DNA from: Verrucomicrobiota bacterium | Lineage (GTDB): Bacteria > Verrucomicrobiota > Verrucomicrobiia > Limisphaerales > UBA11358 | DNA: 38,826 bases | Direction: 5' to 3' | Assembly (NCBI GenBank): GCA_021324235.1 | Contig: JAJPJM010000141.1 | Coordinates: 1-38,826, forward strand | Program-made: the position numbers and the translations under genes | Part shown: positions 15,268 to 24,598 of the stretch, one piece after another | Numbering within the stretch: position 1 is the first letter of the stretch | Layout: each line of letters begins with the position of its first letter | Notes under the pieces: model-generated | Database searches by the model: none | What the model was told of the DNA's origin: nothing | The model's input: the letters and a program-made list of their open reading frames with translations, nothing else

Positions 15268-17139
15268 ATGGTGTTCAAGCTTAAAATACCCATGGTTGCT
15301 GAAGCCCAAACCGTAAAGGGGTCCAGTGATGTTCCCTCCGATTCATTGGGGGACTACCGCACGGACCGGCGGATGCTGTTGTTATCGGTCCTGGCGATTC
15401 CCATTGGGGTTATTGGCGCAGCGGTGGCGAAGGCCCTGCTCTGGTTGATCGCGGTTATCACCAACCTTTCGTTCTTTCACCGTCTTTCGGCAAATACGTT
15501 GTTACCGGAAAACAGCCGTCTTGGTTGGTGGCTGTTGCTGGTGCCGGTCGCGGGAGCGCTGATCATCGGGTTGATGGCCCGTTATGGTTCCGAAAAAATC
15601 CGCGGCCATGGGATACCGGAGGCGCTGGAAGCCATTCTCCTGGGGCGCAGCCTGATTAATCCCAAAGTGGCGATATTGAAACCGCTTTCGTCGGCCATCT
15701 CGATTGGTACCGGCGGACCATTCGGAGCAGAGGGACCGATCATCATGACGGGAGGAGCGTTTGGTTCGTTGTTCGCCCAGTTTTTTCATCTTTCCGCAGC
15801 CGAACGAAAAACCTTATTGGTTGCCGGCGCGGCCAGCGGAATGTCGGCTGTGTTTGCCACCCCGGTTGCCGCAGTGCTGTTGGCCGTGGAGCTGTTGTTG
15901 TTTGAGTGGAAGCCGCGAAGTTTCATTCCGGTGGCGGTGGCCTCCCTGGTTGCTTCCATTTTGCGGGTGCCGCTACTCGGAGCCGGACCGATGTTCCCAG
16001 TTTTTCCGCACGGGGTAATGGGAACCGGTGAACTCCTCGCCGCCCTGCTCGTGGGTATCACTGTCGGCTTCGGGTCGTGGCTGTTGACGACCCTGGTGTA
16101 TGCGTTTGAGGATTTATTCCAGAAACTGCCGATTCACTGGATGTGGTGGCCGGCTCTGGGCGCGGTGGTGGTGGGCGTCGGCGGTTTGATTGAACCGCGC
16201 GTGCTGGGGGTGGGTTATGACACGATTCACGCCTTGATGCGGGGGCAATTGTTGGGTGAAGTATTGGTTGGATTGTTGATTGCCAAGGCGTTGGTCTGGT
16301 CGGTGGCATTGGGATCGGGCACTTCGGGTGGTGTCCTCGCGCCTTTGCTCATCATCGGCGGCGCTCTGGGCGCATGGCTGGGACAATGGCTGCCGACCGG
16401 CGACCCGGGCTTATGGGCCCTGATTGGCATGGGAGCGATTATGGGAGGCACCATGCGTTCGCCGTTCACCGGGACGGTGTTCACGCTGGAACTGACTCAT
16501 GATTTCAATGCGCTGCCGGCATTGTTCATTGGCAGTGTGGCGGCGTTGGGGGTCACGGTGCTGGTGCTGCGCCGATCCATCTTGACGGAGAAGCTCGCCC
16601 GCCGCGGCCAGCACATAGCGCGTGAATACAGCGTGGATTTGTTTGAGATGATGCGGGTGGGCGATGTCATGGACCGCCAGGTCCCTATGGTCCCCGCGAA
16701 GATGACGGTCCGGGAACTTTCGGACCGGATTGCCAAAGGCGATTCCACCATTTCCAAGCGTCAGGGAACACTCATTGTTGACAGCGGTCAAAAACTGACG
16801 GGAATTGTTACCCGGGGAGATTTGGTGCGTGCGTTACAGGGCGCGCCTGCGGGGAATCTGTCCGTGCTCGAAGCTGGAAAGACAAAGTTAGTGGTCACCT
16901 ACCCGGATGAATCATTGCATGACGCCATTGCCAAGATGCTCCGCCACGGCGTCGGACGGCTGCCGGTGGTGATGCGAAATGAACCGGATCAAGCCGTGGG
17001 CTACCTGGGGCGCGGGGATATTATTGCGGCCCGGATGCGTTATCACGAAGAGGAGGAATTTCGCAGCCAGGGGCCATTGGCTGGTGATTGGAATGGCTCA
17101 AAATTCTGGCCGGTTAGACTTTTAAACCAAAACCAATAG
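15268..17139 (+). CDS. ClC-family chloride transporter with C-terminal CBS pair
   Basis: 623 aa. Membrane part, about residues 35-435, with ClC filter motifs: GHGIPEALEA, GTGGPFGAEGPI (with the gating Glu) and GSGTSGGVLAPLLIIGGALG. A Glu in LLLFEWKPRSF may align with the internal proton Glu of exchangers, so it could be an H+/Cl- antiporter. A pair of CBS domains follows (VGDVMDRQVPMVPAKMTV..., then LVVTYPDESLHDAIAKMLRHGVGRLPVV), likely regulatory. Start taken at 15268; an in-frame ATG at 15292 is possible. First gene of a run with peroxiredoxin and cysteine synthase, under the MarR operator. Confidence 0.93.
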   Translation: MVFKLKIPMVAEAQTVKGSSDVPSDSLGDYRTDRRMLLLSVLAIPIGVIGAAVAKALLWLIAVITNLSFFHRLSANTLLPENSRLGWWLLLVPVAGALIIGLMARYGSEKIRGHGIPEALEAILLGRSLINPKVAILKPLSSAISIGTGGPFGAEGPIIMTGGAFGSLFAQFFHLSAAERKTLLVAGAASGMSAVFATPVAAVLLAVELLLFEWKPRSFIPVAVASLVASILRVPLLGAGPMFPVFPHGVMGTGELLAALLVGITVGFGSWLLTTLVYAFEDLFQKLPIHWMWWPALGAVVVGVGGLIEPRVLGVGYDTIHALMRGQLLGEVLVGLLIAKALVWSVALGSGTSGGVLAPLLIIGGALGAWLGQWLPTGDPGLWALIGMGAIMGGTMRSPFTGTVFTLELTHDFNALPALFIGSVAALGVTVLVLRRSILTEKLARRGQHIAREYSVDLFEMMRVGDVMDRQVPMVPAKMTVRELSDRIAKGDSTISKRQGTLIVDSGQKLTGIVTRGDLVRALQGAPAGNLSVLEAGKTKLVVTYPDESLHDAIAKMLRHGVGRLPVVMRNEPDQAVGYLGRGDIIAARMRYHEEEEFRSQGPLAGDWNGSKFWPVRLLNQNQ

Positions 17140-17156
17140 ACAGAAAGGAACGGCAT

Positions 17157-17792
17157 ATGTCATTAAGATTAGGAGACGTGGCCCCCGATTTTTCGGTCGC
17201 AACCACCGAAGGGCCAATCAAGTTTCACCAATGGCTCGGCAATTCCTGGGGGGTGTTGTTTTCGCATCCCGCCGACTACACCCCTGTGTGCACGACCGAG
17301 TTGGGGGCGGTGGCAAGAATCAAGGCCGGATTCGAAAAACGGAACGTGAAGGTGATCGCTGTCAGCGTGGATCCGCTGGATTCCCACCTTGGCTGGATCA
17401 AGGACATCAATGAGACCCAGGCCTGCACGATGAATTTCCCAATCATTGCCGACGAAGACCGCCAGGTGGCCTCGGCCTATGACATGATTCATCCCAACGC
17501 TGACGACAAGGCGACCGTACGTTCAGTGTTTATCATTGGTCCGGACAAAAAAATCAAATTGACGCTGACCTATCCTGCCAGCACCGGCCGGAATTTTGCT
17601 GAAATTCTTCGGGTGATCGACTCGCTTCAGCTCACCGCCGGGCACAAGGTCGCCACGCCTGCCGACTGGCATGAAGGGGACGACTGCATCGTGGTTCCCT
17701 CCATTTCCGACCAGGACGCCCGGAAACTTTTTCCTAAAGGTATCCGCAAGGTGAAGCCGTATTTACGGTACACCCCGCAACCCAACCGGTAA
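17157..17792 (+). CDS. 1-Cys peroxiredoxin (Prx6/AhpC-TSA family)
   Basis: 211 aa. It reduces peroxides through Cys45 in HPADYTPVCTTELG. The long C-terminal arm (HKVATPADWHEGDDCIVVPSISDQDARKLFPKG) is characteristic of the Prx6 group. A strong AGAAAGGA ribosome-binding site precedes the ATG. It follows the ClC gene by 17 nt, so they are probably co-transcribed. An additional Cys in the DDC stretch is common in this group and is not assumed to be resolving. Confidence 0.96.
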   Translation: MSLRLGDVAPDFSVATTEGPIKFHQWLGNSWGVLFSHPADYTPVCTTELGAVARIKAGFEKRNVKVIAVSVDPLDSHLGWIKDINETQACTMNFPIIADEDRQVASAYDMIHPNADDKATVRSVFIIGPDKKIKLTLTYPASTGRNFAEILRVIDSLQLTAGHKVATPADWHEGDDCIVVPSISDQDARKLFPKGIRKVKPYLRYTPQPNR

Positions 17793-17908
17793 TCGCCATT
17801 ATGGACAAACTTCTTCCCTTTTTATCTCCAGGGAATAATCCACCAGGAGAAAGCGGTGAGCGGGGAGCCGGGGCTGGAGCGCATCAGCGCCGTTCCCTGC
17901 GCGGCAAA

Positions 17909-18925
17909 ATGAGCGGCAGGCGTTATTATGGGATTGAACGTTTTGTTGGTCGAACCCCGTTAATCCGGCTACGACATCTTTCGGAAATGACCGGTTGCGA
18001 AATTCTGGCCAAGGCCGAGTTTATGAATCCCGGTGGATCGGTCAAAGACCGGACGGCTTATAGCATCATCGCTGAGGCCGAGGCCGCCGGGGAACTGAAA
18101 CCCGGCGACACGATTGTCGAAGGTACCGCCGGCAATACGGGCATCGGCCTGACCGTGGTGGGGCAGGCAAAAGGTTATCGGACGGTCATCGTCATAGCGG
18201 ACAACCAGTCTTCCGAGAAAATCCAGTTGCTTCAAACCTTGGGGGCCAAAGTGATTACTGTGCCCGAGAAGCCTTACAGTGACCCGGGCAATTACATCCG
18301 CCAGGCGCAGCGCCTGGCGGAGGAGCATGGCTGGTTCTGGGCCAACCAATTTGACAACATCAATAATAGCCTCGCCCATTACACCACCACCGGCCCCGAA
18401 ATCTGGAAACAGACTTCCGGCGAGGCAACGGCCTTTGTTTCTTCGGTTGGCAGTGGCGGGACGCTGGCCGGCACGAGCCGGTTCCTGAAGGAACGTAATC
18501 CCAAAATACTGACGGTATGTTCCGATCCTTATGGTGCCGCCATGTGGTCGTGGTTCAAGCACGGGAATCTGAACACCAAGGATGGGGATTCTTATGCGGA
18601 AGGCATCGGGCTGACCCGCGTAACGAAAAATCTGGAAGGCGTTTCCACGGATGAGGCATATCGAATTGAAGACCAGACCGCCTTGACGATCATCCACCAC
18701 TTGTTGCGGGACGAGGGATTATTTGTCGGCTTGTCTTCGGGAATCAATCTTGCCGGAGCAACTTGCTTGGCTCGTGAACGGGGGCCGGGCCAAATCATCA
18801 CCACCATTCTTTGTGATTCAGGCATCCGTTACCGGTCAAAGATTTTTAACCGGGAATGGCTAAAGGAGCATCATTTGAATCCTGATTTGCCGTTGGAATC
18901 CATCTTCCATGAAGACATTCATTGA
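17909..18925 (+). CDS. cysK: Cysteine synthase (PLP-dependent, CysK-like)
   Basis: 338 aa from the ATG at 17909 (MSGRRYYGIERFVGRTPLIRL). The open frame extends up to 17801, but those 36 residues look non-conserved. The PLP lysine is K46 in NPGGSVKDRTA. The phosphate loop is SVGSGGTLAG and the substrate loop EGTAGNTGIGL (Ala where most CysK have Ser, as in a known subgroup). The C-terminal TILCDSGIRYRSKIFN matches cysteine synthase A. It makes cysteine from an activated serine and sulfide, supplying thiols alongside the peroxiredoxin encoded just upstream. Confidence 0.88.
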   Translation: MSGRRYYGIERFVGRTPLIRLRHLSEMTGCEILAKAEFMNPGGSVKDRTAYSIIAEAEAAGELKPGDTIVEGTAGNTGIGLTVVGQAKGYRTVIVIADNQSSEKIQLLQTLGAKVITVPEKPYSDPGNYIRQAQRLAEEHGWFWANQFDNINNSLAHYTTTGPEIWKQTSGEATAFVSSVGSGGTLAGTSRFLKERNPKILTVCSDPYGAAMWSWFKHGNLNTKDGDSYAEGIGLTRVTKNLEGVSTDEAYRIEDQTALTIIHHLLRDEGLFVGLSSGINLAGATCLARERGPGQIITTILCDSGIRYRSKIFNREWLKEHHLNPDLPLESIFHEDIH

Positions 18926-19017
18926 ATTATGAAATCCATTCGATCACAACCAGCCCGATTCCGGTGAACCTTTCAAAATTGTTGATGCACATGCCCAAGC
19001 GGACCGGCTGTTCACCG

Positions 19018-19197
19018 GCGTTGATGGATCATCCGGGCATCGCCCGGGTGCTGGATGCAGGCGCCACGGCAACCGGGCGGCCTTATTTCGTGATGGAACC
19101 GGTCCGCGGCATCCGCATTACTGACTATTGCAAGCAGAATCAATTCGACACCCGCCAACGACTGGCCTTGTCCGTCCGGGTTTGCCACGCCATCCAA
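19018..19197 (+). pseudogene. Remnant of a Ser/Thr protein kinase gene
   Basis: An open stretch translates to ALMDHPGIARVLDAGATA, then TGRPYFVMEPVRGIRITDYC, then ending VRVCHAIQ. This is the middle of the N-lobe and hinge of the large Planctomycetes/Verrucomicrobia Ser/Thr kinase family. The glycine loop and catalytic Lys upstream and the HRD loop downstream are absent, and the frame ends at 19215. It is a broken fragment, not a working kinase. A TTG at 18922 could open the frame, but the first 32 residues look random. Confidence 0.75.
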
Positions 19198-19293
19198 TCA
19201 CCTTTCATTCCGTGAGCACTTCAACACTTCATTTCCTGTTCGGTGCCACGGCCAGCAGCGATTGCATTGGTCGAAGCCAAGGCATTCAAATAG

Positions 19294-19567
19294 GGTGATC
19301 GGAACAACCGTTACCGCGGGCTTATAAACTAATCTTGGCTTATGGGACTTTTGTGCGCAAAATCGGTCTGAACAATTTTCAGGTGGCGACCGGCCGGATG
19401 GTGCGCGACATTAACCGCCGCATCAATCATGGTGATCGGAACAACCGTTACCGCGGGTTTATGAACTAATCCTGGTTTAAAGGACCTTTGTGCGCAAAAT
19501 TGATCTGAACAATTTTCAGGTGGCAACAAGCGGGATAGTGCGCGACATCAACTGTCGCATCATTCTC
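19294..19567 (+). repeat. 137-bp tandem duplication covering the ROK gene leader and first codons
   Basis: Copy 1 (19294-19430) and copy 2 (19431-19567) align at a constant offset of 137 nt. Both start GGTGATCGGAACAACCGTTA, include the untranslated leader and a GTG start (19353 and 19490), and encode the first ~26 residues of the ROK regulator (RKIGLNNFQVATGRMVRDIN versus RKIDLNNFQVATSGIVRDIN). They differ at scattered positions, so the duplication is not recent. Confidence 0.9.
19353..19469 (+). pseudogene. Truncated 5' copy of the ROK regulator gene (38-codon leader ORF)
   Basis: It starts at a GTG in the same context as the downstream ROK gene and reads VRKIGLNNFQVATGRMVRDI, continues into the junction with copy 2, and ends at a TAA at 19467-19469, 20 nt before the intact GTG. 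It is either a relic or a short leader that affects translation of the intact gene. Confidence 0.65.
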
Positions 19568-20674
19568 AACCTGATGCGCAAGTATCAGCCGGTCTCTCGC
19601 GCCGACCTGATGCGCCATTCGGGTCTGCAACGCAGTACCGTCTCGGTTATCACCGAACAACTCATCGCCGAGCGTTGGTTGCGGGAGGGGGAGGTCGGTC
19701 AACTGCCACGGGGACGCCGCCCGACATTTTTGCACTTAAATGAAAATCGAGTTGGTGTTTTTGGGATTAATATCCAGCCTTTTACCACGGACATAGCCTT
19801 GGCGAATTTAAACGGCCATTTCCTTGCCCAGGAGACGATATCCACACCCAAAAAATCTGAAACTTTTATCACACAATTCAGCGCCCGGATTCGTGAATTA
19901 ATGGAGGAATATCCGCTGATGACTTATGAGGAAATCGGCGTCAGTTTGCCCGGTCGTGTGGATTTATCCTCGCAGAAGTTTATTTTTGCCCCAAACTTGG
20001 GCTGGCAGGCGGCGGATCTAAAAGGCCAGCTTGAAAAGGCCACCGGACTTTCTGTCAGCATGGAGAACGCGGCCAATGCTTGTGCCCTTTCGGAATTATG
20101 GTTTGGCAAGCGTACCAATGGCGAGCGTAATATTTTGGTGGTTACCGTTTCAGAAGGTATTGGCGTGGGCATGATTATGAATGGCCAGCTGGTACGGGGT
20201 ACGTCGGGTCTGGCGGGAGAATTCGGCCATGTCACAATTGATGAAAATGGTCCGCAATGCGGCTGTGGCAATTACGGTTGTTGGGAGGTTTTCGCATCTA
20301 ATTCGGCCGCGGTGCGATATTACAATGAGATGACGGGGAAAGATTCGCTAAAGACTTTCGCCGAAATCCTGGCATTGGCATTTCAAAAAGATCCAACCGC
20401 ATGGAAAGCCTTGGATCGTATGGCGGAGTATTTGGGAAAAGGGATTGCCATGCTGGTGACGGGACTTGCGCCGGATGCCGTTGTGATTGTCGGGGATGTA
20501 ATCCATGTGTGGGACAGGATGAATCCCATCGTTATGAAAGTGATTCAGCAGCGCGCATCGACTCATCCAGCAGTCAGGATCATGGCCAGCGGCTCGACAT
20601 CACAACAACCACGTCTGAGTGGAATCATTGCGCTGGTTTTACAAAAGTATTTTGCGGCTCCGACAGTGGCGTAA
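19490..20674 (+). CDS. ROK-family transcriptional regulator (NagC/XylR type)
   Basis: 394 aa with a GTG start. N-terminal HTH at about residues 35-63: SRADLMRHSGLQRSTVSVITEQLIAERWL. ROK domain: IGVSLPGRVD, FAPNLGWQ, NAANACALSELWFG, LAGEFGHVTIDENGPQ and the zinc motif CGCGNYGCWE (C257, C259, C264). Proteins like this repress sugar-use genes and release DNA on binding a sugar or sugar phosphate. No sugar gene adjoins it, so the target is unknown. Its upstream region is duplicated (19294-19567). Verrucomicrobia carry many such regulators with the same RKIxLNNFQVA start. Confidence 0.93.
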   Translation: MRKIDLNNFQVATSGIVRDINCRIILNLMRKYQPVSRADLMRHSGLQRSTVSVITEQLIAERWLREGEVGQLPRGRRPTFLHLNENRVGVFGINIQPFTTDIALANLNGHFLAQETISTPKKSETFITQFSARIRELMEEYPLMTYEEIGVSLPGRVDLSSQKFIFAPNLGWQAADLKGQLEKATGLSVSMENAANACALSELWFGKRTNGERNILVVTVSEGIGVGMIMNGQLVRGTSGLAGEFGHVTIDENGPQCGCGNYGCWEVFASNSAAVRYYNEMTGKDSLKTFAEILALAFQKDPTAWKALDRMAEYLGKGIAMLVTGLAPDAVVIVGDVIHVWDRMNPIVMKVIQQRASTHPAVRIMASGSTSQQPRLSGIIALVLQKYFAAPTVA

Positions 20675-20733
20675 CTGGCAAGAAATATTATCGGGCTGCC
20701 AATGGCGTTCCATGGACCTCGTTGGGAACGTAC

Positions 20734-20765
20734 AAAACCCAACACAGGACGCTAGTGTTGGTTTT
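20734..20765 (+). terminator. Possible terminator after the ROK gene
   Basis: The arms AAAACCCAACAC and GTGTTGGTTTT pair with one bulged C around a 9-nt loop, 60 nt after the ROK stop; CAACCTTTT follows. The T-run is mostly within the stem. Confidence 0.5.
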
Positions 20766-20947
20766 CAACCTTTTGGGAAGGTGGAATCATGCTGAAGTCT
20801 GAAGTCATCGCTCTTTGCTTCGACCAAGAGTGACTCGGCTGCAAACCGTCAGAAAGGAAAATCCCGAAAAGAAGTCAGGAATGTTTAACTTTAACATCGC
20901 TATCGCATCGGGGTGGATGCTGCCGCCGTGGCAGGTCAGCCAGGGAA

Positions 20948-21199
<252 letters not shown>

Positions 21200-21515
21200 G
21201 TGTTGCCGCCAGGGAAACATTTTGCGCAGGTTCGGGTCGCGGGCAAGCTCATTCGTCGTCCGTTTAATCGAGGTGATTCTTTACCGCCCGGCCACGGCCT
21301 GCCGGCGGTAAAAACAGGAAGGCGCTGGCGGTCAGAATTCGCCAGCGCCGATGCTAGGCGTCGGTAGGACTTTCTCTGTCATGAGCAGTCAACCACAGTC
21401 CCACAATTTCGTCAAAGACGGTTCGGAAACAAGCGGGTGACATTTGGGAAAAGCGTCGGGAATGGGGGGCACATTTCGCGCTTTTTTCGCCTCCGGTCGT
21501 TGTTTAGAGTGGGGC
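21200..21515. other. Intergenic region with two strong hairpins
   Basis: About 315 nt between tRNA-Ser and the TPR gene. It holds two perfect inverted repeats: TTTACCGCC/GGCGGTAAA (21280-21312, 15-nt loop) and GGCGCTGGCG/CGCCAGCGCC (21321-21349, 9-nt loop). Neither is followed by a T-run on either strand, so they are not obvious intrinsic terminators. I see no gene here. Confidence 0.6.
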
Positions 21516-24170
21516 ATGTTTTGGGGTTGCCGTTGGTTGATGATCATTTTCGCATTGGGGTTGAGCGGCGAACAAACGTTTGCCGCCAGCGCCCGCGAGG
21601 ACCGCGCATACGCCGCGGCCGCCAGCGCGTTTCAGGACGGCATGTGGAGCCGCGCGGAAGTGGAATTTGCCGCGTTCGCCGAAAAATATCCCAAGTCCGG
21701 TCGTGTCGCCGAGGCGTTATTAATGCAGGCGGAGGCGGATATCAAACAGGCAAAATTTTTGCCGGCCATTGAGCTGCTCACCGTGCAAGCGGCGCAGGCG
21801 GGCAAGCTGGCCGATCAATATGTCTATTGGCTGGGTCAGGCGCAGTTTCAAAACCAGGACTATCCGGCGGCGGCGGCAACGTTTTCCCGATTGGTGCGGG
21901 ATTTTCCCGACTCAAGCCGGCGGCTGGATGCGGCGGTGGACGAAGCGGCCGCGCATGCCAGGCTCGGTCAATGGCCGCTCGTGAGCGCCGGGTTGCAGGC
22001 GCCGGACGGAGTGTTCCAGACCGAGGCGGAAAAAATCCCCGCCGACGACCGGGTGGTGCGCGGTCAATTGCTGCTGGCCGAAGCGCTGTTCCGGCAGGAC
22101 AAACTCGGTGCCGCTGCCACGGTTTTGAATTTGTTGGGCGCGCAAAAACTAGCGCCGGAATTGAACTGGGAACAGGCACGCCTGCTTTGCCGGGTGCAGC
22201 TGGCGAGCGGCGACACCAACGCGGCCCTGGCCACGACGACAAATCTGCTCCGGCTGGCGGATTCGACCGGGCAGGCCGGGATGCGCGCCGAGAGCGTGGT
22301 GGAGCAAGGCGGCATCCTCGAGCAGATGGGACGAATGGAAGAGGCGTTGTCGGTGTACCAGCGGAACCTTTCCACCAACGTGCCGGTGGCATGGCAGCAT
22401 CAGGCGATTTTAAAAATTGCGGAATTGGCCGCCGCGCAGAGGAAATTTTCAGACGCGGCCCAATCGCTGGAACAGTTTCTCGCGCAATTTCCGGATTCAC
22501 CGGCCGCGGACATCGCGCGTTTGACGTTGGGCGAGTTGTATTTGAAGGAATATCTTGCGGACCCGGCGGTGGCGACGAACAGTTTGGCGGAGGCGCGGGC
22601 CCAGATTGCCCAGTTCCTGGCTGCGTATACCAACAGCCCGTTGATGGGCAAGGCATATCTGGACCAGGGCTGGGGTTTCTGGATCGATGGAAAGATTCCC
22701 GAAAGCCTTGCGGCCTTCAAGACCGCGGCGCAGATGTTGTCGCCCTCGGTGGACCTCGCGGTGGCCCGATTTAAAACGGGTGACGCGCTGTTCGCGCAGA
22801 AGGATTACGCGGGCGCCCGGGAAAATTACGAGGCGGTGGTGAACGATTTTACAAATTTTCCAGCCGTGACCGAAGCCATCGGCGCGCAGGCGCTGTACCA
22901 GACGTTGCGCGCCTGCCTGGAGTTGAATGACGTGACGGGGGCGAGCAATGCGCTGGCGCGGATCCTGAAGGTTTATCCCACGAGCAACCTGGCGGACAAC
23001 AGCGTGTTGCTGGTGGGTGAAGGGATGGCGGATATGCAGCAGCCGGCGGCGGCACGCGCCCTGTTTGAGAAATTTGAAGAACGCTTTCCCGAGTCGCCGT
23101 TGCGATCGGAAGTGGAACTGGCGCTGGCACGCACTTACGAACAGGAAAACCAATGGCCCACCGCCATCGACATCTATGACCGCTGGGTGGACCAGTACAC
23201 CAATGACACGCGGTTGCTGCCGCAAGTGGAATATGCCCGCGGCTGGGCGAATTTTCAGGCCGGACGCGAGACCAACGCCTTTCAACTGTTCACCAATTTT
23301 ATTGTCCAATTTCCTCAAAACGCCCTTGCTCCCGTCGCCCAATGGTGGGTGGGCGACTATTTCTTCCGGCAGGGAGCAACCAACAACTCCTATTTCGTTG
23401 ACGCGGAAAGGAATTATCAGCTGCTCTTTCAGAAATGGCCGGCGTCCAGTCTCGCCTATCCGGCCCGCATGATGGCCGGGCGCGCGGCCATGGGCCGCCT
23501 TGGCTATTCGGATGCCATCCAATATTTCATGAGCCTGACGAGTGATACCAATTGTCCGCCGGACCTCGAGGTGCAGGCGTTGTTCGCTTACGGCAGCGCG
23601 TTGATGCACATGGAATCGACGGACACCAATAATCCGCTGGCCAATTTCAAACAGGCCATCCAGGTGTTCCAGGCCATCAGCCAATCGTATCCGCAGTCCG
23701 AACAGGCCGCGCTTGCCTGGGGGGAAGTCGGCGATTGCTATTTGCAACTGGCCGGGCAACCGCAAGGCGCGCATTTTTACGACGATGCCACCAACGCCTA
23801 CGCCCAGGTCATCAGTTCACCACCGGCGTCCGCCGGCGCGCGCAGCCAGGCGCAAATGGGCATCGGGCTGGTGTTGGAAAAGCGCGCCGCGCAGGCGACG
23901 GGCCCGGACCAGACCGCGTTGTTCCAGCAGGCCTTGCAGAATTATCTCGACGTGTTCTATGGAAAAAATCTGCACGATGGTGAAGTGGCGGATTCGTTTT
24001 GGGTGAAGAAAGCCGGGCTGCAGGCGGCGGGCGTGGCCGAGACGCTGGGGGAATGGACGCAGGCGGTGAATGTGTACCGGCGTCTGGAGTCATTACTGCC
24101 CCAGTTGCACGATTTGCTCGAGAAGAAAATCGATAATGCCCGGGAACACATCGCGCCGCCGCAAAATTGA
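21516..24170 (+). CDS. Large exported TPR-repeat protein
   Basis: 884 aa from the ATG at 21516 (MFWGCRWLMIIFALGLSGEQTFAASA), which gives a signal peptide; the open frame extends back to 21444 but those residues do not fit an export signal. The rest is helical TPR-like repeats with patterns such as AEVEFAAFAEKYPKSGRVAEA, YPAAAATFSRLVRDFPDSSR, AAQSLEQFLAQFPDSPAADIARLTLGELYL and ARENYEAVVNDFTNFPAV, resembling the YbgF/BamD-type outer-membrane TPR groups. A periplasmic scaffold or cell-envelope role is inferred. It is a single gene with the Fe-S carrier 47 nt downstream. Confidence 0.85.
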   Translation: MFWGCRWLMIIFALGLSGEQTFAASAREDRAYAAAASAFQDGMWSRAEVEFAAFAEKYPKSGRVAEALLMQAEADIKQAKFLPAIELLTVQAAQAGKLADQYVYWLGQAQFQNQDYPAAAATFSRLVRDFPDSSRRLDAAVDEAAAHARLGQWPLVSAGLQAPDGVFQTEAEKIPADDRVVRGQLLLAEALFRQDKLGAAATVLNLLGAQKLAPELNWEQARLLCRVQLASGDTNAALATTTNLLRLADSTGQAGMRAESVVEQGGILEQMGRMEEALSVYQRNLSTNVPVAWQHQAILKIAELAAAQRKFSDAAQSLEQFLAQFPDSPAADIARLTLGELYLKEYLADPAVATNSLAEARAQIAQFLAAYTNSPLMGKAYLDQGWGFWIDGKIPESLAAFKTAAQMLSPSVDLAVARFKTGDALFAQKDYAGARENYEAVVNDFTNFPAVTEAIGAQALYQTLRACLELNDVTGASNALARILKVYPTSNLADNSVLLVGEGMADMQQPAAARALFEKFEERFPESPLRSEVELALARTYEQENQWPTAIDIYDRWVDQYTNDTRLLPQVEYARGWANFQAGRETNAFQLFTNFIVQFPQNALAPVAQWWVGDYFFRQGATNNSYFVDAERNYQLLFQKWPASSLAYPARMMAGRAAMGRLGYSDAIQYFMSLTSDTNCPPDLEVQALFAYGSALMHMESTDTNNPLANFKQAIQVFQAISQSYPQSEQAALAWGEVGDCYLQLAGQPQGAHFYDDATNAYAQVISSPPASAGARSQAQMGIGLVLEKRAAQATGPDQTALFQQALQNYLDVFYGKNLHDGEVADSFWVKKAGLQAAGVAETLGEWTQAVNVYRRLESLLPQLHDLLEKKIDNAREHIAPPQN

Positions 24171-24217
24171 CGGTCGTTTGACATGCCATCGCGCCCGGCT
24201 TAGCTTAGCCAAAGACA

Positions 24218-24565
24218 ATGAGTGAAATCATCACCGCCGAACTGGTCGTCTCGCTGACCCGCAGCGCGGCGGAAGAAACCAAGGTACTGCTCGCGAAACC
24301 TGAAAATGCCGGCAAAGCCTTGCGCATTTTTGTGGAGCAAGGCGGCTGTTCCGGCATGCAGTACAACATGATTTTCGACGAAAAGCGGGATGGCGACTCG
24401 GCCGCCGAGCAGCACGGCGTGACCGTGCTGGTGGACCCCTTCAGTGCGACCTATCTGCGGGGTACCGTGGTGGATTTCAGTGCCGCCCTGACCGGTGGCG
24501 GTTTCAAAATCACCAACCCCAACGCCAGGCAAAGTTGCGGTTGCGGAAAATCCTTTGAGGCTTGA
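24218..24565 (+). CDS. erpA: HesB/IscA/ErpA-type iron-sulfur carrier
   Basis: 115 aa A-type carrier that delivers Fe-S clusters to apoproteins. The three cluster cysteines are C44 (GGCSGMQY) and C107/C109 (SCGCGKSF). It also has FKITNPNA just before the last motif, as in the family. ErpA rather than IscA is a guess, since the length and motifs do not separate them. A strong terminator follows at 24599. MoaA, which needs two Fe-S clusters, is a possible client. Confidence 0.92.
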   Translation: MSEIITAELVVSLTRSAAEETKVLLAKPENAGKALRIFVEQGGCSGMQYNMIFDEKRDGDSAAEQHGVTVLVDPFSATYLRGTVVDFSAALTGGGFKITNPNARQSCGCGKSFEA

Positions 24566-24598
24566 GCGGAGCCGATCAAGCCGCGCACGCCTAAACAT

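Noticed and set aside
14603-15316. Plus-strand 237-codon frame across the MarR gene
   Set aside because: It overlaps the MarR gene antisense and the operator; its translation shows no motifs while the MarR signatures are clear.
17845-17858. AGGAG followed by GTG as a start for cysK
   Set aside because: That GTG is out of frame with the cysteine synthase.
17801-17908. Longer start for the cysteine synthase
   Set aside because: The extra 36 residues do not resemble the family, which begins near YYGIERFVGRTPLIRL; no good ribosome-binding site supports the ATG at 17801.
21321-21349. Hairpin as an intrinsic terminator
   Set aside because: The stem is perfect but there is no T-run on either side.
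22497-23774. A 425-codon open frame on the minus strand
   Set aside because: Antisense to the TPR gene, rich in Arg/His/Gly and without motifs; GC-rich codon bias creates such frames.
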